Assembly: GCA_027448945.1 (NCBI GenBank)
Contig: DAIDMQ010000020.1
Coordinates: 1-64,000, forward strand
DNA length: 64,000 nucleotides
Direction: 5' to 3'
Origin: Gallionellaceae bacterium
GTDB taxonomy: Bacteria; Pseudomonadota; Gammaproteobacteria; Burkholderiales; Gallionellaceae
In this document: piece after piece, positions 57,168-64,000 of the stretch
Position numbering within the stretch: position 1 is the stretch's first letter
Layout of the letters: each line of letters starts with the position of its first letter
The notes under the pieces: generated by a model
The model's input: only the letters and a program-made list of their open reading frames with translations
Databases searched by the model: none
What the model was told of the DNA's origin: nothing
Translations under genes and position numbers: made by a program

Positions 57168-58835
57168 ATGTCCAACATGTCAGCCAGCACTGTACTAGCC
57201 CGCAAGTGGCGCCCCAAGAACTTTGCCCAGTTGGCAGGGCAGGAGCATGTCGTTCAGGCTTTGAGCAATGCGCTGTCACAGAATCGACTTCATCACGCTT
57301 ATCTATTCACTGGAACGCGGGGCGTGGGCAAGACTACCATCGCGCGTATCTTCGCGAAATCCCTGAACTGTCTGGAGGGTGTGAGCGCTACTCCTTGCGG
57401 TGTGTGCAATGCGTGCACCGAGATCGATAGCGGTCGTTTCGTCGATCTAATCGAGTTGGATGCGGCTTCAAACACCCAAGTCGATAGCATGCGCGAACTC
57501 TTGGAGAGTGCGCTGTATGCACCTACCAGTGCACGTTTTAAGGTCTACATCATCGACGAAGTACACATGTTGTCCAAGTCGGCCTTCAATGCGATGTTGA
57601 AGACTTTGGAAGAGCCACCTGCGCATGTGAAGTTCATCCTTGCGACAACAGACCCACAGAAGATTCCCGTGACGGTGTTGTCACGTTGCTTGCAATTCAA
57701 TCTCAAACAACTCCCGCCTGCCCTGATTTCGGCGCATCTGCAATACGTGCTGGAGCAGGAGCAAGTTGCATTCGAAGTCGCCGCAGTGAATCTGGTAGCC
57801 CGTGCTGCTTCCGGCAGTATGCGTGATGCCTTGAGTCTGATGGATCAGGCCATCGCCTTTTCTGCCGGTGTCGTCGGTGAAGAAGTGGTGCGCAATATGT
57901 TGGGGGCGATAGATCAGCGATATCTTTTTGATCTGCTACACGCGGTGCATCAGCAAGACGGCGTTCAACTGCTGGCAGTGGCCGACAATATGGCTATTCG
58001 CAGTATCGCTTTTGATGTGGCTTTACAGGAGTTAGCCAGTCTCTTACACCGCATCGCCTTGGCACAGAACGTGCCGCAGGCCATCGCTGATGATGATCCT
58101 TTACGCAGCGCCATAATTGAATTAGCCCAAGCTTTGAGCGCGCAAGACGTACAGTTGTACTACCAGATTGCCATACATGGGCGGGACGAGATTGATCTTG
58201 CGCCAGACGAATATGCAGGTTTCACCATGACACTGTTACGCCTGTTGGCGTTTGCACCCAGTGGTGCACTAGCTAACAGGGCGGCCCCACCTGTCAAGGT
58301 TCAGCCTGCTGCAGTGGCCGAACAGCCGGTTGGCAGTTACCAGTCGCGGCCACTTCAGACGCATCCAGTTGTCGCGCAGGTTGTTCCAACCCCTGATAAG
58401 CAGCCTACTAAGGTGGCGACTAGCGTTAAAGTTGAAACTGTTACAAGTTCATCTGGTATGCCAGATTGGGCGACTTTGCTGGCGCAGTTGAACGTGCAGG
58501 GTATGGCGGGTGAGTTAGCCAAGAATTGTGTAATGACAGCCTTCGATGGATCAGTATTGACACTGAGTCTGTCAGTAGAATACAAGAGTCTGCAAAACAG
58601 CAAAGTGGCATTTGACCGCTTACAGACATTGTTGAGCGATTATTTCGCCAAGCCAATCAAGTTGCAGATAGTTTTGGGTAAGGCCAGTGTGGCTACTCCA
58701 GCTGTGGTCGCTCAACAGGTTAAACAAGATAGACAGCAACAGGCTAATGAGGCCATTGCAGCAGACGATTTCGTGCTGGCAGCGCAAACCGAGTTGGATG
58801 CCAGAGTAGTACCAGAATCAATTAGACCAATATAG
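57168..58835 (+). CDS. dnaX: DNA polymerase III subunit gamma/tau
   Basis: Clamp-loader motor. The 555 residues have the AAA+ core with Walker [10 protein letters not shown], a four-Cys zinc module (CLEG...TPCGVCNAC), Walker B IIDEVHML and sensor LSRC, then a Pro/Val/Thr-rich linker and a C-terminal tau domain. It is shorter than E. coli tau (643). I see no A-rich slippery site with a following hairpin, so only one product is predicted. I chose the ATG at 57168; ATG 57177 is also possible. ybaB and recR follow. Confidence 0.95.
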   Translation: MSNMSASTVLARKWRPKNFAQLAGQEHVVQALSNALSQNRLHHAYLFTGTRGVGKTTIARIFAKSLNCLEGVSATPCGVCNACTEIDSGRFVDLIELDAASNTQVDSMRELLESALYAPTSARFKVYIIDEVHMLSKSAFNAMLKTLEEPPAHVKFILATTDPQKIPVTVLSRCLQFNLKQLPPALISAHLQYVLEQEQVAFEVAAVNLVARAASGSMRDALSLMDQAIAFSAGVVGEEVVRNMLGAIDQRYLFDLLHAVHQQDGVQLLAVADNMAIRSIAFDVALQELASLLHRIALAQNVPQAIADDDPLRSAIIELAQALSAQDVQLYYQIAIHGRDEIDLAPDEYAGFTMTLLRLLAFAPSGALANRAAPPVKVQPAAVAEQPVGSYQSRPLQTHPVVAQVVPTPDKQPTKVATSVKVETVTSSSGMPDWATLLAQLNVQGMAGELAKNCVMTAFDGSVLTLSLSVEYKSLQNSKVAFDRLQTLLSDYFAKPIKLQIVLGKASVATPAVVAQQVKQDRQQQANEAIAADDFVLAAQTELDARVVPESIRPI

Positions 58836-58855
58836 TTTATGAGGAGAGTAAGAAG

Positions 58856-59176
58856 ATGATGAAGGGCGGATTAGGCGGCTTGATGAAGCAGGCACAAGCG
58901 ATGCAACAGAACATGGAGAAGGCCAAAGCAGAATTGGCGACTGTGGAAGTCGAAGGTGCTGCTGCATCAGGCATGGTCAAAGTGCTGATGACCTGCGGTC
59001 ATGAAGTACGCCGTGTTACTTTGGATGACAGCGTGTTGTCGGATGACAAAGAGATGCTGGAAGATTTGTTGGTATTGGCGATGAACGACGCGATGAAGAA
59101 AGTCGCGGCGACTACCGAACAGCGTATGAGCGGATTTTCTGCGGGTTTGCCGCCGGGCATGAAGTTGCCATTTTAA
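58856..59176 (+). CDS. ybaB: YbaB/EbfC nucleoid-associated protein
   Basis: Small DNA-binding dimer, conserved between dnaX and recR. The 106 residues show the family pattern [21 protein letters not shown], then [32 protein letters not shown] and the Met-rich GMKLPF end. A GAGGAGAG ribosome-binding site precedes the ATG, 20 bases after dnaX. Confidence 0.95.
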   Translation: MMKGGLGGLMKQAQAMQQNMEKAKAELATVEVEGAAASGMVKVLMTCGHEVRRVTLDDSVLSDDKEMLEDLLVLAMNDAMKKVAATTEQRMSGFSAGLPPGMKLPF

Positions 59177-59308
59177 AGTTGCAAATTCTTTCGCCGCAGA
59201 GTTTCCGGAAAGTCGAATTGTTTATCTGCGTTAAGATGCTGCGCGTTAAGAGTTTCTGTGCACCTTGCATTGCTAGAATATTGAAATCTTAAATTACAAA
59301 TAAATTTG

Positions 59309-59908
59309 ATGAAGCAACCGTCACATTTGGATGAACTGATCTCCGCACTGCGCTGTTTGCCAGGCGTGGGGCCCAAGTCCGCACAAAGGATGGCTTATCA
59401 TCTGTTGCAGCGTGATCGGGCTGGTGCTTTGCATCTGGCTAAGTCCCTGGAAATGGCAAGTACTAATGTGCAGCATTGCGCGCAATGCAATAATTTTTCC
59501 GAGCATGCGATATGCGATTTATGTGCTTCTGAGCATCGCGATGGGAATATGTTGTGTGTAGTTGAGATGCCGGCTGATCTGCTGATGATGGAGCAGACCC
59601 AGTGCTATCGGGGAAAATACTATGTGTTGATGGGGCGACTTTCGCCACTAGATGGTATAGGTGCCAAGGAATTGCATCTGGAACGTTTGCAAAAGCGCGT
59701 GCAAGAGCGGCCTTGTGAAGTGATACTGGCGACGAACTTCACAGTAGAAGGGGATGCGACCGCACATTATTTGGCCACCTTGTTGCAAGCGCAAGGTATC
59801 AAAGTGTCACGCATCGCCCGTGGCTTGCCCGTGGGTGGCGAATTGGAACAAGTGGATGCAGGAACATTGGCTCAGGCCGTAATGGAAAGACGTGAGATGG
59901 CAATATGA
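59309..59908 (+). CDS. recR: Recombination mediator RecR
   Basis: Works with RecO/RecF to load RecA on gapped DNA. The 199 residues have the helix-hairpin-helix [17 protein letters not shown], a four-Cys zinc site (CAQC...CDLC), a TOPRIM domain ([14 protein letters not shown]) and the Walker-B-like end [12 protein letters not shown]. The ATG at 59309 is preferred to the TTG directly before it. It overlaps rluB by 4 bases. Confidence 0.96.
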   Translation: MKQPSHLDELISALRCLPGVGPKSAQRMAYHLLQRDRAGALHLAKSLEMASTNVQHCAQCNNFSEHAICDLCASEHRDGNMLCVVEMPADLLMMEQTQCYRGKYYVLMGRLSPLDGIGAKELHLERLQKRVQERPCEVILATNFTVEGDATAHYLATLLQAQGIKVSRIARGLPVGGELEQVDAGTLAQAVMERREMAI

Positions 59909-60867
59909 AGAAGAAAATTGAACAGCCCGCTCCGTTAGAAGTCATCGAGCGCGGTGAAAAGTTGCAAAAAGTTCTTGCGCAAGCCGGTTTTGGTTCGCGT
60001 CGTACTATGGAAGAGTGGATCGAGGGCGGTAGTGTCAGCGTCAATGGCGAACCGGCGACCTTAGGTATGCGTGTGGTGGAAGGCGATCTGATACGCGCAA
60101 ATCGACGCACTATCCGTGTGGGTGACAGAGAACGTGATGTGCGCATCCTTTTGTATCACAAGCAGGAAGGCGAGATTGTCAGTCGTGATGATCCGGGTAA
60201 ACGTAGCACCGTGTTCGAAAAATTGCCCAAGCTGCGTGGCCAGAAATGGACCGCCATCGGTCGCTTGGATTTCAATACCAGCGGTTTGTTAATCTTCACC
60301 ACTTCAGGTGAATTGGCGAACCGTTTGATGCACCCGCGTTTTGAAGTTGAGCGTGAATACGCGGTACGCGTGCAGGGTACGATGACTGAAGAGCAGATGG
60401 AGCAGATGCTGGGCGTGGGTATCACGCTAGAAGATGGACGCGTGGTATTTGATAAGTTACTCGACGAGGGTGGTGAAGGCTACAACCACTGGTATCGCGT
60501 GATGCTCAAGGAAGGTCGTAATCGTATCGTGCGACGTACTTTTGAAGCACTCGGATTGACAGTCAGCCGTCTGATTCGTGTGCGCTTTGGTCTGATCAAT
60601 CTGCCGCCGCGTTTGAAACGTGGCATGACTGCAGAACTGGGTGAGGGGGAAGTGGCGCAAGTGCTTGAATGGGTAGGTGCTACCTCTGTGCCCGCCGAAG
60701 CCGACGAAGTTACTGAAGATCAAGTCGAAGTAGTTCCACCGGGCAAGCCTGTACTGCCTAAAGCAAGTAAGCCTAGCACCCAGCATATGCGAGGTGCGGC
60801 TAGGCCAGGACAAAAGACCGAAAGACAAGCGACAAGGACCAAAAGTAAAACTGGTGTTAAGCGTTGA
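59905..60867 (+). CDS. rluB: 23S rRNA pseudouridine synthase RluB
   Basis: Makes pseudouridine 2605 of 23S rRNA in E. coli. The 320 residues have an S4 domain ([25 protein letters not shown]) and the RsuA-family catalytic site [16 protein letters not shown] with Asp122. [15 protein letters not shown] is the next conserved block. A Lys/Arg-rich disordered tail of about 60 residues follows, as in many RluB proteins. RluE or RluF are less likely given the tail and length. ATGA overlap with recR suggests coupling. Confidence 0.92.
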   Translation: MKKKIEQPAPLEVIERGEKLQKVLAQAGFGSRRTMEEWIEGGSVSVNGEPATLGMRVVEGDLIRANRRTIRVGDRERDVRILLYHKQEGEIVSRDDPGKRSTVFEKLPKLRGQKWTAIGRLDFNTSGLLIFTTSGELANRLMHPRFEVEREYAVRVQGTMTEEQMEQMLGVGITLEDGRVVFDKLLDEGGEGYNHWYRVMLKEGRNRIVRRTFEALGLTVSRLIRVRFGLINLPPRLKRGMTAELGEGEVAQVLEWVGATSVPAEADEVTEDQVEVVPPGKPVLPKASKPSTQHMRGAARPGQKTERQATRTKSKTGVKR

Positions 60868-60911
60868 GTACAACTAAAATCCGCACCTTGAATTGTTAGA
60901 CAATGATTTGA

Positions 60912-60937
60912 AGCTAGCAGAAGGCTAGCTGGCTTTT
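60912..60937 (+). terminator. Weak hairpin after rluB
   Basis: AGCTAGC (60912-60918) pairs with GCTAGCT (60924-60930) with a 5-base loop, followed by GGCTTTT. It may end the dnaX-rluB transcript before the cyclase gene, but the stem is short. Confidence 0.35.
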
Positions 60938-60947
60938 GGAATTCTAA

Positions 60948-62249
60948 ATGGAACAATCAAGTAATAAAACGATTATGTGCAGCGTGTTCTTCTTGGATAT
61001 CGTGGGATATTCCAAGCGCTCTGTCACAGGTCAGATATCGCTGAAAGAGCGTTTCAATGCCTATCTTTCAGCTGCAATACGAGATGTTCCGTTGTCTGAC
61101 CGCATCATTTTAGATACCGGGGATGGTGCCGCAATCAACTTTATGGGTGATGTGGAAGATGCCCTTAAAGCTGCGTTGAGCATGCGCTCCAGCATGTTGC
61201 AGGAAGACCCTCATATAGAACCGCCTTTGTTGGTGCGCATGGGTATCAACCTCGGGCCGGTGCGCCTGATTCGTGATATCAACGGACAGCCCAACATCGT
61301 TGGTGATGGTATTAACGTGGCTCAGCGTGTGATGGGCTTCGCCGATGCTAGCCAAATATTAGTTTCGCGCTCGTATTTTGACGCGGTCTCGCGTCTTTCG
61401 CCGCAATATGCAGGCATGTTCCACTATCAAGGTTCACGTACGGACAAGCATGTGCGCGAGCATGAGGTCTATGCCATTGGTTACCCTGGAGACAAGACCA
61501 CGCGTCCTTTTGTCGTTCAGGATGGCGCAGAAAAAAAAGCAGGCAGACTGGCTAGATTGAGCACCCCTATAGTCCATTCCTTCACGCGCATGATGAAGAA
61601 ATTAGACACTTGGCTGGAGGTCGCGCTTGAGCACTACCAGAAGATCGATTCCAAGAGGCGCCCTTGGTATGTGGCTGCTGCGGGTGTGCCATTGGTGTTG
61701 TTGTTTTCCTTTGGCGTAAAGACTGTGTTCCGCGAAGAGGCAGTTCCTATCAAACCATATGTGCCAGTTGTGCGTGCTCCTAGAGTGGTGAATCCCGTTG
61801 TATCGAACACATCCGGTGTGGTTGCGACCAGCGGAGTAGTTGCAGTAGTACCTAACGCAAAGAATTCCAAGCCGAAAACTGCTACGTCGCCTAAGCCCAA
61901 GGTCTTGCATTTTAAACCTGAGCCGCCAGCCGTAATCACCAAGCGCAAACTCACTGAGAAAGAAAAAGCGGCGCTTGCTGCTAATCGAGCCACCAATAAG
62001 CTGTTAGGCTTCTCGTTCGATGATGGCGATGCGAATCGAGGAAAAATTGCTTTGAGTTGTTTGCAAGGCTCTTTGTTGTTTGTAGATGGTGCGCAAAAGG
62101 GCAAAGTTTCAACAGGTGATCTGGTGATAGATGTAATTCCGGGCAAGCATGTGATCATCGTGATGTTGCCTAATCAAAAGCTGTTCACACAGCCAGTGGT
62201 AGTGCCATCGGGCAAGATGCTCAAGATCAGACCAAATTTGTGTAACTAA
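60948..62249 (+). CDS. Class III nucleotidyl cyclase-like membrane protein
   Basis: The 433-residue protein starts with a class III cyclase homology domain (about 10-180). Metal aspartates Asp17 (FFLDIVGYSK) and Asp59 (DTGDG) and the transition-state pair Asn123/Arg127 (GINVAQR) are present. The usual purine-selecting Lys before the GD is replaced by Leu-Asp, so product and activity are uncertain. One membrane helix lies near 240-260 (WYVAAAGVPLVLLFSFGVK), then a Pro/Val-rich linker and a small C-terminal beta domain (about 365-433) that would be periplasmic. The kinase gene follows 40 bases later. Confidence 0.82.
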   Translation: MEQSSNKTIMCSVFFLDIVGYSKRSVTGQISLKERFNAYLSAAIRDVPLSDRIILDTGDGAAINFMGDVEDALKAALSMRSSMLQEDPHIEPPLLVRMGINLGPVRLIRDINGQPNIVGDGINVAQRVMGFADASQILVSRSYFDAVSRLSPQYAGMFHYQGSRTDKHVREHEVYAIGYPGDKTTRPFVVQDGAEKKAGRLARLSTPIVHSFTRMMKKLDTWLEVALEHYQKIDSKRRPWYVAAAGVPLVLLFSFGVKTVFREEAVPIKPYVPVVRAPRVVNPVVSNTSGVVATSGVVAVVPNAKNSKPKTATSPKPKVLHFKPEPPAVITKRKLTEKEKAALAANRATNKLLGFSFDDGDANRGKIALSCLQGSLLFVDGAQKGKVSTGDLVIDVIPGKHVIIVMLPNQKLFTQPVVVPSGKMLKIRPNLCN

Positions 62250-62289
62250 ATTTCATTCACAACAAAAGTAAAATTCAGTCAGGTGCGAG

Positions 62290-63531
62290 ATGATTAGTCA
62301 ATTGGGACGATATGAAGTGATTCGAGAGCTTGGGCAAGGTGCGATGGGCGTTGTCTATCAAGCCAAGGATCCATTGATAGATCGAGTCGTCGCCATCAAG
62401 ACCATCAACTTGGGTCTGGCAATGGAGGGTAAGGACGAGTACGAGGGTCGTTTTTATCAGGAAGCTAAGGCTGCCGGACGTTTGAATCATCCAAATATCG
62501 TCACCATCTATGATGTGGGTAAGAGCGAGGATATTGCCTACATCGCTATGGAATTCCTGCAGGGCAGAGAGTTGCGCGACATCATGAACGATGGCGGTCT
62601 GCTACCGGTAGATCATGTTTTGGATATCGTCGCCCAAGTTGCATCTGGTTTGTCCTATGCACACGAACACGACATCATCCATCGTGATGTCAAGCCATCC
62701 AATATCATGGTGATTCGTGATGGTCACGTTAAAATTACCGACTTTGGTATTGCACGCATGGCTTCTTCTGCAGTGCGTACTCAAACTGGTATGGTGTTGG
62801 GTTCACCTAAATACATGTCACCAGAACAGGTTATGGGTAAAGAGATCGATCAGCGCTCTGATATTTTCTCCTTAGGGGTGATGTTGTATGAGATGTTGAC
62901 GGGACAAGCGCCATTCAATGGCGATAACGTTAATGCCATCATGTACCAGACTTTGAATGCGGCGCCCTCGGCACCAAGCTCCTTGAATTCAACGGTTCCC
63001 GAGATGCTGAATTTCATTGTAGCCAAAGCACTGGCGAAAGGTCTAGACGACAGATACCAGAACGCTAAGGATTTCGCGGTTGATCTTAGAGCATGCCGTG
63101 AAACGCTCCCGAATTCAGGTGAGCAGATTAATGTGCATAGTCCTACGCCTTTGGGTGAAAATAAGTTGGCAGACGCGATTCCTTTGATGGGACGCTTGGA
63201 TGATACGGAAAATGACGCCCAATCAACGACACAAGGCTTATCTAAGACCTTTGATTCTGCTGCTGCGACGATGCGTTTGGCAGCCATGACGGCGAGCAGC
63301 GATGATGTAGATATATTGTCTAGGACGTTGAAAATGCCCAAAGCCAGTTTAGATGAAGTCAATCAATTGGCCAACAAGGCCAGCGTATTGTCGAGCAAAG
63401 CAAACAATCTCAGGCCTATCTCTTATGTCAATCCCACCGATAAAGAACCGGAGAATACGAATAATGTCTCGATGGCTGTGGTGGTATTTGCTTTGGTAGT
63501 ATTGGCCATCGTTGCATTTATTCTGATGTAA
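62290..63531 (+). CDS. Membrane-anchored Ser/Thr protein kinase
   Basis: A Hanks-type kinase of 413 residues. It has the Gly loop GQGAMG (15-20), catalytic Lys37 (VVAIKTI), HRDVKPSN with Asp133, DFG with Asp151, and SPEQV in place of APE. A linker of about 120 residues rich in Ser/Thr/Ala follows, then a single C-terminal membrane helix (VVVFALVVLAIVAFILM) with almost nothing outside. The kinase therefore faces the cytoplasm without a visible sensor domain; a neighbour such as the cyclase-like protein could supply the signal. AGGTG precedes the ATG. Confidence 0.93.
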   Translation: MISQLGRYEVIRELGQGAMGVVYQAKDPLIDRVVAIKTINLGLAMEGKDEYEGRFYQEAKAAGRLNHPNIVTIYDVGKSEDIAYIAMEFLQGRELRDIMNDGGLLPVDHVLDIVAQVASGLSYAHEHDIIHRDVKPSNIMVIRDGHVKITDFGIARMASSAVRTQTGMVLGSPKYMSPEQVMGKEIDQRSDIFSLGVMLYEMLTGQAPFNGDNVNAIMYQTLNAAPSAPSSLNSTVPEMLNFIVAKALAKGLDDRYQNAKDFAVDLRACRETLPNSGEQINVHSPTPLGENKLADAIPLMGRLDDTENDAQSTTQGLSKTFDSAAATMRLAAMTASSDDVDILSRTLKMPKASLDEVNQLANKASVLSSKANNLRPISYVNPTDKEPENTNNVSMAVVVFALVVLAIVAFILM

Positions 63532-63546
63532 CTTGTGCTTCGATAG

Positions 63547-63960
63547 ATGCAAACGCACTATCACCTCAAAGTCACCAATACTCAGCCCCTCCTAATAGTA
63601 GGCCTACATGGACTGGCATTTTTGCTAGTTTTGGCGACGGACTATACCGTCCCATACTCGCTTTTATTTTCTTTCCTAATACTTCTGAGTTTGTATTGTC
63701 ATCTCCCACATCGTCATCACTTAGCTGCACACGGGGATTTTGATGGTTTCATCTTCGAAGGGGATCGCATGCTGTTCTATTCGGGAGAAAAGTGCATCTG
63801 TCAGGGTCAGGTGCTGAGTCCAACTTTAGTCACACCTTACTTCATCCTTTTTAATCTCCGCATAGATGGCGTGCATACAGGTACTAGAGTTTTGTTGGGG
63901 CGGGATGATCTGGGTGCAGAGCCCTACAGGCGGCTATCTGTATCAGTTAGGTTGGCTTAA
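63547..63960 (+). CDS. YgfX-like small membrane protein
   Basis: A 137-residue protein with two adjacent N-terminal membrane helices (PLLIVGLHGLAFLLVLA and SLLFSFLILLSLYC) and a soluble beta-rich C-terminus ending in LLGRDDLGAEPYRRLSVSVRLA. This layout matches the YgfX/CptA family. In enterobacteria YgfX is encoded next to sdhE (ygfY) and has been described as a toxin-like inhibitor of cell shape; no sdhE-like gene is beside it here. It begins 16 bases after the kinase stop, so it is probably co-transcribed. Confidence 0.7.
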   Translation: MQTHYHLKVTNTQPLLIVGLHGLAFLLVLATDYTVPYSLLFSFLILLSLYCHLPHRHHLAAHGDFDGFIFEGDRMLFYSGEKCICQGQVLSPTLVTPYFILFNLRIDGVHTGTRVLLGRDDLGAEPYRRLSVSVRLA

Positions 63961-64000
63961 TCGTCAGGTGTCAGTATTGTGGGGAGAGCGTAGGGTAAAG

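Noticed and set aside
57168..58835. Programmed frameshift in dnaX giving gamma and tau
   Set aside because: I looked for an A-rich slippery heptamer followed by a hairpin near the end of the AAA+ region and found none.

Overview
The window is an almost gap-free stretch of a betaproteobacterial chromosome. Gene content and order (parE-parC, pabC-mltG-tmk-holB-tatD, accA-tilS, rne/rluC, petABC, SRP RNA-dnaX-ybaB-recR) fit the order Nitrosomonadales. A Gallionellaceae-like host is my best guess, but it rests on protein character and gene neighbourhood, not on a marker gene. Nearly everything is core housekeeping; one degraded transposable-phage element is the only clearly foreign DNA.

Layout: 1-6.2 kb has the tail of an outer-membrane autotransporter, rdgC and the topoisomerase IV genes parE/parC. 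6.4-12.7 kb has an HU gene, acpP-fabF and the pabC-mltG-tmk-holB-tatD run, followed by a Gly-Cys-Gly tRNA cluster and a convergent tRNA-Leu. 13.4-16.8 kb has pepN and a stand-alone HD-GYP phosphodiesterase. 16.88-20.31 kb is a collapsed Mu-like prophage. Its outer ends can be recognised, with related terminal repeats (TGT...TTGGCA) and the 4-base direct repeat ACAG on both sides. It keeps an S24-type repressor, an operator array, a Ner-like gene, the DNA-binding head of the transposase joined in frame to what looks like the tail of a late head-protease gene, and a truncated adenine methylase.

20.4-33 kb has tRNA-Asn, an unusual TolA-like/AsmA-like giant protein with a 16-unit 24-bp repeat, an aspartate aminotransferase, uvrB, a GST-like protein, comEC, a DUF2062 protein and the lolC-lolD lipoprotein exporter. 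33.4-43.4 kb has an RpfE-like protein, an MscS channel with a cyclic-nucleotide domain, accA-tilS, rne, rluC and three small genes. 43.5-49.1 kb has hslO, rlmM, a TRIC-like channel, a thioesterase, a Gph-like phosphatase, sppA and tesA. 49.1-55.2 kb has the ybbA-ybbP ABC exporter pair, split by the cytochrome bc1 operon petABC plus an extra monohaem cytochrome. 55.3-60.9 kb has class I fumarase, SRP RNA, dnaX-ybaB-recR and rluB. 60.9-64 kb is a signalling group: a class III cyclase-like membrane protein, a membrane Ser/Thr kinase and a YgfX-like protein.

Functional themes are DNA topology and repair (parE, parC, rdgC, uvrB, recR, dnaX, holB), fatty-acid synthesis (acpP, fabF, accA), RNA maturation (rne, rluC, rluB, rlmM, tilS), aerobic respiration (petABC, fumarase) and nucleotide or phospho-signalling (HD-GYP, cyclase, kinase, cNMP-gated MscS). 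The most unusual items are the mini-Mu element with its chimeric transposase/protease gene, the TolA-AsmA fusion, and the bc1 operon lying between the two halves of an ABC transporter.
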